A stretch of DNA of 64,000 nt from Altibacter lentus (lineage in GTDB: Bacteria > Bacteroidota > Bacteroidia > Flavobacteriales > Flavobacteriaceae), in assembly GCF_000746845.1 (NCBI RefSeq), contig NZ_KN050846.1:1123394-1187393 (forward strand). The letters run 5' to 3'. Numbering within the stretch: position 1 is the first letter of the stretch; every line of letters begins with the position of its first letter. Positions 9,271-20,160 of the stretch are shown in pieces. Below the pieces are notes generated by a model, which worked only from the letters and a program-made list of their open reading frames with translations, was not told where the DNA came from and did no database searches. The position numbers were made by a program, and so were the translations under genes.

Positions 9271-10476
9271 ATGAATTCGCAAGACCTTTTAAGAGTAGTT
9301 CAGGAATTTGATAGTCCTGTGTATGTGTACGACGCCCAAATCATGGAAGGCCAATACAAACGATTAACACAAGCTTTTAAGAACGTAAAGAACCTTAAGG
9401 TCAACTATGCGGTAAAGGCATTATCGAATGTTTCAGTATTAAAGCTTCTTCGTTCTTTTGGCTGTGGTATGGATACGGTCTCTATTCAAGAAGTACGACT
9501 GGCCTTGGAAGCAGGCGTTGAACCCAATGACATTATCTACACACCCAATGGGGTGTCTATGGAGGAGATAGAGCGTGCCGCAGAATTAGGCGTGCAGATC
9601 AATATTGACAATTTATCTATACTAGAACAATTTGGGACAAAACATCCTTCTATTCCCGTGTGTATTCGTATCAATCCGCATGTCATGGCAGGCGGTAATA
9701 CCAACATTTCAGTAGGGCATATCGACAGCAAGTTTGGGATCTCCATACACCAAATGCCTCATATCAAGAGGATAGTAGAAAATACAAAAATGCGCATCAA
9801 CGGGATCCACATGCATACTGGCAGTGACATTCTTGACATTGATGTATTCTTGTATGCTTCGGAAATTCTGTTTCAAGCGGCTACTAACTTTAACGATCTG
9901 GAGTTTATTGATTTTGGCAGTGGCTTCAAAGTACCTTATAAGAAAGGAGACATAGAAACGAATATTGAAGAGTTGGGAGAAAAGTTGAGCACACGCTTCA
10001 ATGCATTTTGCGAATCTTACGGAAAGGACCTCACCCTGGCGTTCGAACCCGGGAAATTCTTAGTAAGTGATGCGGGACAATTTTTGGTTAAGGTGAATGT
10101 TGTTAAACAAACGACTTCTACGGTCTTCGCTCAAGTAGACAGTGGGTTCAATCATTTAATTCGCCCAATGCTCTATGGTTCGCAGCATGAGATCGAGAAT
10201 ATTTCTAACCCCGTAGGTCGCGAACGATTTTACAGTGTAGTAGGTTACATCTGTGAGACCGATACCTTCGCCAACAATCGCCGGATCGCAGAGATTCGTG
10301 AAGGTGACATCCTTGCGTTCCATAATGCCGGGGCTTATTGTTTTACAATGTCCAGCAATTACAATTCGCGCTACAGACCTGCAGAAGTACTTTGGTATAA
10401 GGGATTGGCTCATCTTATAAGAAAGCGAGAAACTTTCGAGGACATCATACGAAACCAGGTGGAAATCGATCTGTAG
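9271..10476 (+). CDS. lysA: Diaminopimelate decarboxylase
   Basis: 401 aa. Cytoplasmic PLP enzyme that removes CO2 from meso-diaminopimelate in the last step of lysine synthesis. The fold-type III alanine-racemase barrel holds the PLP lysine in VNYAVKALSN (Lys49), the phosphate-binding glycine segment IDFGSGFKVPY, GIHMHTGSD, and the C-terminal domain motif CETDTFA with the active-site Cys from the partner subunit. Ends with HNAGAYCFTMSSNYNSR-type sequence, also standard. Monocistronic between divergently read sucC and the convergent NMO gene. Confidence 0.96.
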   Translation: MNSQDLLRVVQEFDSPVYVYDAQIMEGQYKRLTQAFKNVKNLKVNYAVKALSNVSVLKLLRSFGCGMDTVSIQEVRLALEAGVEPNDIIYTPNGVSMEEIERAAELGVQINIDNLSILEQFGTKHPSIPVCIRINPHVMAGGNTNISVGHIDSKFGISIHQMPHIKRIVENTKMRINGIHMHTGSDILDIDVFLYASEILFQAATNFNDLEFIDFGSGFKVPYKKGDIETNIEELGEKLSTRFNAFCESYGKDLTLAFEPGKFLVSDAGQFLVKVNVVKQTTSTVFAQVDSGFNHLIRPMLYGSQHEIENISNPVGRERFYSVVGYICETDTFANNRRIAEIREGDILAFHNAGAYCFTMSSNYNSRYRPAEVLWYKGLAHLIRKRETFEDIIRNQVEIDL

Positions 10477-10606
10477 GTACTTGGGTAAAGACGATAATAC
10501 CGGGAGAACTAGGCATATTTAGAAAACCTTGGTCATGTGTCCAAAATACGATAGCATTGGAATCACATACAACCACACACGTTGTACGGATAGCTGAAAG
10601 AGCGTC

Positions 10607-11548
10607 TTAAAGATTTGCTGCTTCTTTCTTTACGGCTTCAAATTCAGAAATCATTTCTTCCACAATCTGTGCCGCCGGTTTAATATCGTGTATGAGCCCG
10701 GCGATCTGTCCTATTTCCAATTCACCTTCCTCCAGGTCACCTTCGAACATACCGCGTTTTGCACGTGCACGGCCTAATAGCTCCTGTAATGCTTCCTTGG
10801 TGGGATTGGTCGTATACAATTCCATCACGTCTTCGAAGAACTTGTTCTTAAGCATACGCACGGGCGCCAGTTCTTTTAGGGTAAGCAACGTATCTCCTTC
10901 TTTGGCATCTACTACCATTTGTTTAAAAGCGCGGTGAGAGGACGATTCTTCTGAAGCAACAAAGCGACTGCCCACTTGTACGCCGTCTGCCCCTAACACC
11001 ATAGCCGCCAGCATGCCACGCCCGTTTGCAATCCCGCCCGCAGCGATCAACGGTACTGTTATCTGCTCTTTCACCATAGGAATAAGCGTAAAGGTTGTGG
11101 TCTCTTCACGTCCGTTATGTCCCCCGGCTTCAAATCCTTCGGCTACAACAGCATCTACACCCGCTTCCTGTGCCTTTAGGGCAAATTTAACGCTGCTCAC
11201 TACATGTACCACCGTTACCCCATGATCTTTTAGTTTTGCAGTATAGGTCTTTGGATTTCCCGCCGAAGTAAAAACGATCTTCACTCCCTCTTCGATAATG
11301 ATATCGATTATAGTATCAATATCCGGATAAAGCATTGGGACGTTTACACCGAAGGGCTTAGTGGTTGCTTTTTTACATTTTGTGATGTGCTCGCGTAGGA
11401 CTTCAGGATACATAGAGCCGGCACCCAACAGTCCCAAGCCTCCGGCATTACTAACAGCACTGGCAAGTCTCCAGCCGCTGTTCCATATCATCCCTGCTTG
11501 AATGAGTGGAAATTGAATATTAAAAAGTTGGGTAATTCTATTTGACAC
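10607..11548 (-). CDS. FMN-dependent nitronate monooxygenase / FabK-like enoyl-ACP reductase family protein
   Basis: 313 aa TIM-barrel flavoprotein. Seen: NIQFPLIQAGMIWNSGWRLA start, SNAGGLGLLGAG, AEGFEAGGHNG (FMN/catalytic-His region), IAAGGIANGRGMLAAMVLGADGVQVGSRF (phosphate-binding end of the barrel). The family includes nitronate monooxygenases and the FabK enoyl-ACP reductase, and motif reading cannot separate them. The start is GTG and overlaps the TAG stop of the subtilase gene by one base (TAGTG), implying translational coupling to mnmA-subtilase. An in-frame open stretch of about 50 codons follows the stop but has no start of its own. Confidence 0.85.
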   Translation of the reverse strand: MSNRITQLFNIQFPLIQAGMIWNSGWRLASAVSNAGGLGLLGAGSMYPEVLREHITKCKKATTKPFGVNVPMLYPDIDTIIDIIIEEGVKIVFTSAGNPKTYTAKLKDHGVTVVHVVSSVKFALKAQEAGVDAVVAEGFEAGGHNGREETTTFTLIPMVKEQITVPLIAAGGIANGRGMLAAMVLGADGVQVGSRFVASEESSSHRAFKQMVVDAKEGDTLLTLKELAPVRMLKNKFFEDVMELYTTNPTKEALQELLGRARAKRGMFEGDLEEGELEIGQIAGLIHDIKPAAQIVEEMISEFEAVKKEAANL

Positions 11549-13167
11549 TATTTTTTAATGATTTTAAACGCGTTACCAGCGTCACCAGACCTAATGGTTG
11601 CGATATACATTCCGGAGGCGAAATGCGATAAGTTCACGTAATTATCGGTTTTAGAGATCTCTTTTGAAAGTACTTTTTCACCCAAGACATTGTAAAGTTC
11701 CAATGTGGCACCCGAGATGTTCTTCGGAAAGGACACATTTAATAGGTCCACTACAGGATTGGGATAGACAGCAAATTGTTGTTCCAAGAAAAATTCTTCG
11801 GCCCCCAACAGCAGTGCAGCATTGTACGCCTCCTCGAAATTAGGGATACCATAGCCCATTTGAGGGGTGGGATTGTTGTAAAGATCTGCCGACTCCCTTA
11901 CGATTTGCATTACCTGATCGTTTCGCAATTCGGGACGTGCCTGCCAAAGGCAAGCTACTGCACCGGCCATGATAGGAGAACTGAAGGAGGTCCCGCTGGC
12001 AGTGGTCACATTTCCGTTTTGCGATACCACTGCAGCGTCGCGTCCTTGCGCCATGACATCGGGTTTGACCCTACCGTCTACGGTGGGTCCTATAGAACTA
12101 AAAGAAGCATAGTTACCATCTTCATCTACGGCACCAACCGTAAGGATCCCGATCGCGTCCCCAGGTGTAGCGACAAAAGTAAATCCATTGCCGTCGTTTC
12201 CGGCAGAAGTGACCAATAACATCCCTTTATCAAAAGCATGATTGGCACCACGTGCAGCGATGGTGGTCTCACCATCTAGATCCTGATATGTATGATCGTA
12301 ACTAGGGTCATCAAAATCTTGATAGCCCAAGGAGGTGTTTACCACATCCACACCCAGACTGTCTGCCCGTTCCAAAGCTTCAACCCACCACGCCTCTTCT
12401 ACGGGATTTTCGGTGGGAGCATATTCGGTTCGAAAGAGATAAAAGGATGCTTCGGGAGCTGTTCCCACAAATTCATTCAGCAAAAAGCCACCAATATCAC
12501 TAAAAGTGAGTGCCCCATGTGATCCTGTTCCATCTACATTCACTTGTCGTTCGGCAAAATCGTAGGTACCCAGCAACCTACCTTCAGAAATAATTTCGGC
12601 AAAAGCAGGATTAGAGGTCACATTGGGAAAACCGCTGTCTAATACGGCGATCACCATGCCGTCACCTGTAAGATCTTGCTCATGTAGATAGTCGGCAGCC
12701 AACATCTCTACTTGATTTGTGGCTGCGCCGTAATTATAGATCGTTCGGCCTTGTTGGGTCTCAAACGCAAATTTATCATTGGGCCCGGAAGCTGCGGGTG
12801 CAAAGTTGAGATTCTTATTCATGAACTCTACCTGTGTTACAAAAGACAAACTCAACAAATTTTCAATCGTTGTTTGTGTGCCCCGCACATAAACGGCGTT
12901 CATCCACTTCGACTTAGCGTATACCGTGATTCCCGGAGTATTCTTTAGCTGCGTGATATAATTTTCATTCACCGGGACATCTCGTGCATCTATGACTGTA
13001 CCATGTAATTGTTTCCTGTCGATGGCATCCTGAGTAAGAATCGTAATAGGATTAGCAATAGAAGCTGCGACATTCTCTTTATCTGCAAAGAAGACAAGAG
13101 CATCCTCGATCTGAGCGCTCCCCCATTGAAACACTAAGAATGCGATTATAAGTAATGATCTTTTCAT
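11548..13167 (-). CDS. Secreted subtilisin-like serine protease (S8) with T9SS sorting domain
   Basis: 539 aa. Signal peptide MKRSLLIIAFLVFQWGSAQ, an N-terminal propeptide-like part, then the S8 domain with Asp177 (VIAVLDSGF), His217 (GTGSHGAL) and Ser394 (SGTSFSSPIMAG). The last about 75 residues (from VYPNPVVDLLNVSF to KIIKK) are a Por/type A C-terminal sorting domain, so the protein is exported by the type IX system and cell-surface anchored or released. Sits 9 bp after mnmA and overlaps the flavoprotein gene by 1 bp; the link to those genes looks like transcriptional convenience rather than shared pathway. Confidence 0.94.
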   Translation of the reverse strand: MKRSLLIIAFLVFQWGSAQIEDALVFFADKENVAASIANPITILTQDAIDRKQLHGTVIDARDVPVNENYITQLKNTPGITVYAKSKWMNAVYVRGTQTTIENLLSLSFVTQVEFMNKNLNFAPAASGPNDKFAFETQQGRTIYNYGAATNQVEMLAADYLHEQDLTGDGMVIAVLDSGFPNVTSNPAFAEIISEGRLLGTYDFAERQVNVDGTGSHGALTFSDIGGFLLNEFVGTAPEASFYLFRTEYAPTENPVEEAWWVEALERADSLGVDVVNTSLGYQDFDDPSYDHTYQDLDGETTIAARGANHAFDKGMLLVTSAGNDGNGFTFVATPGDAIGILTVGAVDEDGNYASFSSIGPTVDGRVKPDVMAQGRDAAVVSQNGNVTTASGTSFSSPIMAGAVACLWQARPELRNDQVMQIVRESADLYNNPTPQMGYGIPNFEEAYNAALLLGAEEFFLEQQFAVYPNPVVDLLNVSFPKNISGATLELYNVLGEKVLSKEISKTDNYVNLSHFASGMYIATIRSGDAGNAFKIIKK

Positions 13168-13176
13168 AGTAACCTT

Positions 13177-14373
13177 TTAAGCAATGACGCCGCTGCCTAA
13201 CAATTCATCGTCACGATACCAGGCCACAAATTGACCTTCGGTAATGGCAGACTGCGGTCTTTCAAAGATAACATAAAGTCCTGAAACAGTTTGATGCAAG
13301 GTCGCCTTTTCTAAGGGCTGTCGATAGCGAATACGCGCAAGGACCTCCATGGTCTCATCTGTGGAAAGCGTAAGGTCTTCGCGTATCCAGTGAACCTCGT
13401 CATTGGTTACATACAGGCCCTTTCGGTAGAGGCCCGGGTGCGTTTTCCCCTGTCCCGTATAGATCACATTTTCTTTGACATCGGTGTCCAGCACGAACAA
13501 CGGTTCCTGAGTTCCGCCTACAGCCAGTCCTTTTCGTTGTCCTTTCGTAAAATAATGAGCTCCTTGATGGGTGCCGATTACTTTACCATCGGTTTTTGAA
13601 TAACTGGTTTTTTCAGAATAATATCTTAGTTTCTCTTCTTCGGAAGCAAAGCTGGGCACTCCTTTTTTGTAACCTTCAAATTCAGAAAGAACCTCAACGA
13701 TCACACCCTCTTTAGGTGCCAGCTGCTGCTGAAGGAATTCCGGAAGCCGCACCTTACCTATGAAGCATAAGCCTTGCGAGTCTCTTTTTTCGGCTGTGAT
13801 CAATCCTTGTTCTGAAGCGATCCTCCGCACCTCCGGCTTCAATAATTCGCCAACCGGAAACAGTGTTTTAGACAATTGCGCCTGCGATAATTGGCATAAG
13901 AAATAACTTTGATCCTTGTTAGGGTCTTTGCCCGCCAGTAGTTGATACACTTCATTCCCCTCTTTTACCAGGGTTCCTTTACGGCAATAGTGTCCTGTGG
14001 CCACAAAATCGGCACCCAGATTGAGAGCGATCTTCATGAACACATCGAATTTGATCTCTCGATTGCAAAGCACATCGGGGTTGGGGGTTCGTCCCATTTC
14101 ATACTCGTGAAACATATAATTCACAATTCGCTCTTTATATTGTTCACTAAGGTCTACTGTTTGAAAAGGGATATCCAGTTTTTGAGCGACCAACATAGCG
14201 TCATTACTATCTTCCAGCCAAGGGCATTCGTCTGATATGGTCACAGAGTCGTCATGCCAGTTCTTCATGAACAGACCAATGACCTCATAGCCCTGTTCCT
14301 TTAGTAAAAAGGCGGCTACACTGGAGTCCACGCCTCCACTTAAACCAACGACAACTCTTTTTTTCTTCATCAT
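13177..14373 (-). CDS. mnmA: tRNA-specific 2-thiouridylase
   Basis: 398 aa. Adenylates and thiolates U34 of Lys, Glu and Gln tRNAs in the cytoplasm using sulfur relayed as persulfide. The PP-loop [13 protein letters not shown] opens the protein; the two catalytic cysteines are in [12 protein letters not shown] and [16 protein letters not shown] and [12 protein letters not shown] are family motifs. First gene of the leftward unit mnmA - subtilase - flavoprotein, with its own promoter at 14385. Confidence 0.96.
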   Translation of the reverse strand: MMKKKRVVVGLSGGVDSSVAAFLLKEQGYEVIGLFMKNWHDDSVTISDECPWLEDSNDAMLVAQKLDIPFQTVDLSEQYKERIVNYMFHEYEMGRTPNPDVLCNREIKFDVFMKIALNLGADFVATGHYCRKGTLVKEGNEVYQLLAGKDPNKDQSYFLCQLSQAQLSKTLFPVGELLKPEVRRIASEQGLITAEKRDSQGLCFIGKVRLPEFLQQQLAPKEGVIVEVLSEFEGYKKGVPSFASEEEKLRYYSEKTSYSKTDGKVIGTHQGAHYFTKGQRKGLAVGGTQEPLFVLDTDVKENVIYTGQGKTHPGLYRKGLYVTNDEVHWIREDLTLSTDETMEVLARIRYRQPLEKATLHQTVSGLYVIFERPQSAITEGQFVAWYRDDELLGSGVIA

Positions 14374-14384
14374 TTATGAATGTG

Positions 14385-14392
14385 CAAAGTTA
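14385..14392 (-). promoter_or_regulatory. -7 promoter element of mnmA
   Basis: TAACTTTG (minus strand) fits TAnnTTTG and ends 11 nt before the mnmA ATG. It directly follows the terminator of the upstream gene, separating the two transcription units. Confidence 0.6.
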
Positions 14393-14402
14393 CAAAATAA
14401 AA

Positions 14403-14423
14403 AAAGCAGCTAAAAGCCGCTTT
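14403..14423 (-). terminator. Intrinsic terminator of the YwqK-like gene
   Basis: Minus strand: AAAGCGGC / GCTGCTTT stem (one G-U pair) with a 5-nt loop, continuing into a T run. It begins 4 nt after the stop codon. Confidence 0.8.
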
Positions 14424-14427
14424 ACCT

Positions 14428-15123
14428 TTAGTTCCCTCTTTCCACAGGCTTGGGATAGGTCTCTTCGAGTACGACTTTACCGTCTTTATAATATTTCCAC
14501 AAGCCGTGTTTTTGACCGTCCTTGTAGAATCCTTCGATCACGACATTACCGGATGCGTCGTAATAGAACGCCTCACCTTGCAGTTGATCGTTACGATATT
14601 TCAATTTTTTAATGAGCACACCTTCGGGAGAGTAGTATAGATTAGGCCCCTCCATAAGTCCGTTGGTATAGTTCACTTCTTCAGTAATGGTGCCATTGGG
14701 GTAATAGGTGATCTTCTTTCCGTCCAACTTTCCGTTCTTATAGAATTCACGTGTCATAACATCGTTAGTTTTCTTGTGGTAATAGACCCACTCCCCTATA
14801 CGATCTTTATCGTCCATGTCACCTTCGCTCACCAGCTTCCCCTTAATGGTATAATACTTTACCCGAGCAATATTCGAGTTAGGTTTATACTCTTTTACTG
14901 CGGAAGGATTTTCTTTACATTCTTCACAATAGAACTTGAAGGTTCCCACTTCTTTTCCGTGATCAAAAGTTCCTTCGTACCGAAGCTGTTTAGAATTAGG
15001 ATAATATTTCTTCCAGACACCATGACGTTTGCCCTCGGCGTCAACTTGATTGATGTCGTCTTGTGCAAAAGAAGACATACTTGTAAATATCATTCCGAAG
15101 AAGACCAAAAAAAACACTCTCAT
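14428..15123 (-). CDS. MORN-like / YwqK-type repeat protein, secreted (231 aa)
   Basis: Signal peptide MRVFFLVFFGMIFTSMSSFAQ, then about eight 20-24-residue repeats of the form G-x-W-x-x-Y-x-x-N/K-G-x-L/V-x-x-E (examples: HGVWKKYYPNSKQLRYEG, GKKITYYPNGTITEEV, HGLWKYYKDGKVVLEETYP). This is the toxin_YwqK/MORN pattern, which some pipelines call an antitoxin; no toxin partner is near, so I read it as a periplasmic or surface repeat protein of unknown function. Two Cys (YCEECKE) lie in one repeat. Downstream terminator makes it the last gene of the pyrG-yidC side. Confidence 0.8.
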   Translation of the reverse strand: MRVFFLVFFGMIFTSMSSFAQDDINQVDAEGKRHGVWKKYYPNSKQLRYEGTFDHGKEVGTFKFYCEECKENPSAVKEYKPNSNIARVKYYTIKGKLVSEGDMDDKDRIGEWVYYHKKTNDVMTREFYKNGKLDGKKITYYPNGTITEEVNYTNGLMEGPNLYYSPEGVLIKKLKYRNDQLQGEAFYYDASGNVVIEGFYKDGQKHGLWKYYKDGKVVLEETYPKPVERGN

Positions 15124-15203
15124 AGACTGAAATTTATACTATAACGACGGAATCGTTATTCTATTGATTCTCACAAGCAACAAAACAAAAAAGATGCCAT
15201 TTT

Positions 15204-17087
15204 TTAGCGTTTTCCTGCTTTCTTTTGTTGTTCTGCCTGTTCCATCATCTCTGCCATCTTGCGCTGAAAACGGTTTTGTTTCTTAGGCTTCTTCTTGTTT
15301 ACCTGTATCTTGGCATGGATCTTTTCTTCGTCAATAATAAAGTTCTTGATCACAAGCATGATCCCAATGGTAATGAGGTTTGAAACAAAATAATACAATG
15401 ACAGACCACTTGCATAATTATTGAAGAATACCAACATGAATAGTGGCGAGATATACATCAAGATCTTCATATTGGGCATTCCGGGCTGTGGTGTTTGCAT
15501 GCTTTGCCCCATGGTCATCATCATATAGACAAATATCGCGAGGGATGCGAGTATAGGGAATAAACTAATATGATCGCCATAGAACGGTATATGGAATGGT
15601 AGTTCGGCGATAGTATCATAGCTTGAAAGGTCTTCGGCCCACAAAAAGCTTTTTTGCCGGAGGTCGAAAGCCGTTGGGAAAAAAGTGAACAGCGCATAAA
15701 ATACCGGGATCTGAAGCAATGCCGGCAAACAACCCTTGAGCGGACTTGCACCTGCCACATTTTGAAGTTTCAATGTTTCCTGCTGAACCTTCATTTTGTT
15801 ATCCTTATACTTCTCACGAATTTCATCCAATTCGGGTTTTAAGACCTTCATCTTCGCCTGTGACAAATACTGTTTGTATTGCACCGGCGATAAGGCCAGT
15901 TTAATAAGGATGGTCAAGACGATAATAGCAATACCGGCCGGCAGGAAATCACTTAACATTCCAAAAAGAGGAATGATAATATATTTATTGATCATCCCGA
16001 AGATTCCCCATCCAAGCGGCATGGCCTCATCGAGATTTCTGTCGTAGGTCTTAAGGATCTGGTAATCAGTAGGACCGTAATACATGTTCATTGTATAAGC
16101 CAGAGTACCTCCTTTGGGTTCCAATAGCATATTGGCACCGTACTTCTTAGTATAGACCGTATCCACTTCCTCGTCGATCACAAAATCTGTAGAGGTAAGT
16201 TTCACTTCTTTAAAAGGAGTATCGGTTAACAACATGGAACTAAAGAAATGCTGACGGAAGTTCATCCAAGTCACATCTTTCTCCAATTCTTCATCGTCTC
16301 CCGAGGGCGATAGTTTAGAATGATCGTCCCCGTCCTCAAATTCGTAGGTGAGTCGGGAATATCGATTCTCGTAGGTGATGCTTTTGGCATGACGGTATCC
16401 TTTCAACTCCCAATCCAAATACATGGGCTGCGAGGTATTCAATACATTCTCCAACCCCTGCGTACGCAAATTAAAGCCCAGCATATATTCATTGGGGGGC
16501 AAAATGTATTGATACTCCACAAAAGCAGTTTCCGAAGTTTTAAGGCGCATGGTAAGTACCTTGTTCTCTCCCTCTTGCGTAAGCTTCGGTTCGAAGTAAA
16601 GGTCTTTGGTATTAAGCATTCTATTTTCTGAAGAAAACTGAAGGTTCAAAGATGCATTATCATCCTTAATGAGATATACAGGTTCTCCCGTGTACATCGT
16701 GTGTTGTTTCAGCTTCGCTTCGGTGATATAGCCCCCTTTGTTGCTTATTTTTAAGGAGAGTAGATCGTTCTCCAGTGTTGTCGTGGCATTGCTTGCAGAA
16801 GCCAGCGTTTCAGAATATGCAAAAGATCCCAATCGGTTCTTTGCTTGTTCGAAGGCAAGGGAATCTGACGTAGTTCCAGAAACAATATCATTGGCACCTG
16901 AAGCCACCGTTGTACTATCTGTATTTGTCTTTGAAGGATCTGTAGTATTCGATACCTGTTCGGTCTGCGAAGGTTGTGTCCCTTCTGCTTCGGGTGCAGG
17001 ACTTTGAAAATAGAGCATCCAGACCAATACCCCTCCTATCAATAAGAACCCAATAAGCGAGTTTCTGTCAAATTTCTTTTCTTCCAT
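15204..17087 (-). CDS. yidC: Membrane protein insertase YidC
   Basis: 627 aa. Inserts membrane proteins alone or with SecYEG. N-terminal TM (NSLIGFLLIGGVLVWMLYF), a large periplasmic beta domain (about 90-340), then the conserved five-TM core from GWGIFGMINKYIIIPLFGML to the end, with KGCLPALLQIPVFYALFTFF and NMKILMYISPLFMLVFFNNY. Basic C-terminal tail (KKKPKKQNRFQRKM), as expected for ribosome contact. ATG at 17087 (MEEKKFDRNS) is preferred over an upstream in-frame start at 17123. Lies 102 bp downstream of pyrG; pyrG-yidC is a recurrent Bacteroidota pair. Confidence 0.97.
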   Translation of the reverse strand: MEEKKFDRNSLIGFLLIGGVLVWMLYFQSPAPEAEGTQPSQTEQVSNTTDPSKTNTDSTTVASGANDIVSGTTSDSLAFEQAKNRLGSFAYSETLASASNATTTLENDLLSLKISNKGGYITEAKLKQHTMYTGEPVYLIKDDNASLNLQFSSENRMLNTKDLYFEPKLTQEGENKVLTMRLKTSETAFVEYQYILPPNEYMLGFNLRTQGLENVLNTSQPMYLDWELKGYRHAKSITYENRYSRLTYEFEDGDDHSKLSPSGDDEELEKDVTWMNFRQHFFSSMLLTDTPFKEVKLTSTDFVIDEEVDTVYTKKYGANMLLEPKGGTLAYTMNMYYGPTDYQILKTYDRNLDEAMPLGWGIFGMINKYIIIPLFGMLSDFLPAGIAIIVLTILIKLALSPVQYKQYLSQAKMKVLKPELDEIREKYKDNKMKVQQETLKLQNVAGASPLKGCLPALLQIPVFYALFTFFPTAFDLRQKSFLWAEDLSSYDTIAELPFHIPFYGDHISLFPILASLAIFVYMMMTMGQSMQTPQPGMPNMKILMYISPLFMLVFFNNYASGLSLYYFVSNLITIGIMLVIKNFIIDEEKIHAKIQVNKKKPKKQNRFQRKMAEMMEQAEQQKKAGKR

Positions 17088-17189
17088 AAATTCATGTGGC
17101 TTCCAAACTTTTTTCAGAAGCAATTATTTGTAATATCACTTTCGGTAATCAAGAATCCAGCCCAACTGCAGATTGCGCCAAATTGTCGT

Positions 17190-18851
<1,662 letters not shown>

Positions 18852-18937
18852 TTATTATGGAAAGGAAATAGTGATTTCCCAATTTATGATTCTATGCAAT
18901 AGTATTAGCGAAAGAAGGATGAGGGGTAAAAATCCTG

Positions 18938-19174
18938 CTACCTATCAATGAGCTTTCTAAGCAGATCTTCGAGTCCGTTGCGTTTTATCTCAAACATCTC
19001 TTCCATAAGATTGCCCAGTTTCCCGGGAGGAAAGCCCTTCTGTTTGAACCACACATAATAGGGTTCGGGAAGGTTTACGAGGTATTGCCCCTTATATTTG
19101 CCAAAGGGCATTTTATAATTAGCGAGTTCAATAAGATGTTCGCGGCTAGGGCCTAGATGGTTATCTCCAGGCAT
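18938..19174 (-). CDS. DUF3820 family protein (78 aa)
   Basis: Small protein with the DUF3820 core: MPFGKYKGQYLVNLPEPYYVWFKQKGFPPGKLG, where Gly-Lys-Tyr-Lys-Gly and the aromatic YYVWF are diagnostic. Domain databases link the family to a putative quorum-sensing-regulated virulence factor, but the sequence resembles exonuclease-associated C-terminal domains and the biological role is open. Its first 14 bp overlap the end of the DUF922 gene, so it is translationally coupled as the last gene of the guaA operon. Confidence 0.8.
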   Translation of the reverse strand: MPGDNHLGPSREHLIELANYKMPFGKYKGQYLVNLPEPYYVWFKQKGFPPGKLGNLMEEMFEIKRNGLEDLLRKLIDR

Positions 19175-19703
19175 CGTAAGCTTTTAATTGTTCTGCTACA
19201 AAAATGCGCCAGGCACGCTCTCCTACTTCATTCTTTGAATGATCGGACTCCTCATCGTAGCGATCCTGCATTGCTTTTCGTTCGGTTTCGATCGTTTCGT
19301 AGATACGGCGGACCTCTTCTTTTCTTTTTTCTGAAAAATTGAATTCCGCCATTCGCTTTCTGAAGATACGAGCATGGAGTTCGGAAATATCGAAATGTGT
19401 TTGTTCATGCTTCAGAATGTATGCTGAAGCAGCTTCGGGACGATACCAAGAGAGCTTCGGATAGAAATTACTTTGTATAGTATACTCGAAAATGCGTTCC
19501 CCGTTCCTTTCAGAATAGGAATACGAAAAGGACAAACCCGAATTGGTACTGGCCACATAACTACTATTTCCCTCCGGAATGCCTTGAAAATCGGACCACG
19601 TCAATTGATCAGGTCCGCGCCAAGGAATCTTTTCCGAGGCATTTTCCGAAGAAAATAATCCAACCAATAAAATAAGAATGGCCGTGAGCAATTTCATAAG
19701 CAA
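19161..19703 (-). CDS. DUF922-like putative zinc protease, secreted (180 aa)
   Basis: Signal peptide MLMKLLTAILILLVGLFSSENA. The mature part carries LTWSDFQG near its start and the zinc motif HEQTHFDI (HExxH) at about residues 107-114, both typical of DUF922, a putative Zn-dependent protease family; a long charged helix (RIFRKRMAEFNFSEKRKEEV) follows. I infer periplasmic location. It lies 40 bp after the OsmC gene and overlaps the DUF3820 gene by 14 bp, so it belongs to the guaA operon. Substrate unknown. Confidence 0.8.
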   Translation of the reverse strand: MLMKLLTAILILLVGLFSSENASEKIPWRGPDQLTWSDFQGIPEGNSSYVASTNSGLSFSYSYSERNGERIFEYTIQSNFYPKLSWYRPEAASAYILKHEQTHFDISELHARIFRKRMAEFNFSEKRKEEVRRIYETIETERKAMQDRYDEESDHSKNEVGERAWRIFVAEQLKAYDAWR

Positions 19704-19743
19704 TTAACGTGAAAAATCCTGTTTTATTGAGTCGGGTTGCGTG

Positions 19744-20160
19744 TTAGGCGCCGGTACCGTTCCAGTGAAAGATAACTACTCGTTCTATGTCAAGATGCAG
19801 GCTGTAATGAACAGGGCACGTATTGGCAGTTCGTTCCAAAATGATCTTAGATTTGTCGTCTATCCCTTCCGGAAGGTGCATCTCTACTTCGATCTTAGCG
19901 ATACGTCGCGGGTCTGCCGCCATGGTCTTGGTGACAAGCGCCGTCGTCCCGCTAAGATCTACCTGAAGGTCCCGAGCCTTGATGCCCATCATGGTAAGCA
20001 TACAATTGGCTAATCCCGTTGCGACGGTATCGGTTGGTGAAAAGGCCTCCCCTTTGCCGTTGTTATCCAGAGGTGCGTCGGTAATGAACGTACTACCCGA
20101 TTGCAAGTGCTTGCATTCGGTGCGAAGATCACCCAAGTATATTACTTTGGCCGTACTCAT
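19744..20160 (-). CDS. OsmC/Ohr family protein
   Basis: 138 aa. OsmC-fold thiol peroxidase family that reduces organic hydroperoxides or acts on reactive thiol-bound species. The two redox cysteines are visible in ANCMLTMMGIKARD and NTCPVHYSLH. Starts ATG overlapping the stop of the LysM lipoprotein gene (ATGA), so translation is coupled. General OsmC type rather than Ohr is my reading; the reductant in this organism could be a dithiol or bacillithiol, which is inference from bshC nearby. Confidence 0.9.
   Translation of the reverse strand: MSTAKVIYLGDLRTECKHLQSGSTFITDAPLDNNGKGEAFSPTDTVATGLANCMLTMMGIKARDLQVDLSGTTALVTKTMAADPRRIAKIEVEMHLPEGIDDKSKIILERTANTCPVHYSLHLDIERVVIFHWNGTGA

Noticed and set aside
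10480-10609. About 50 open codons in frame after the flavoprotein stop, with a stretch like VFWTHDQGFLNMPSSPGI resembling a PIN-type fragment
   Set aside because: No start codon of its own, partly antisense to the lysA end, and a 50-codon open run is expected by chance at useful frequency.
14428-15123. Reading the YwqK-like protein as an antitoxin
   Set aside because: It has a signal peptide and no toxin partner; the label comes from family naming only.
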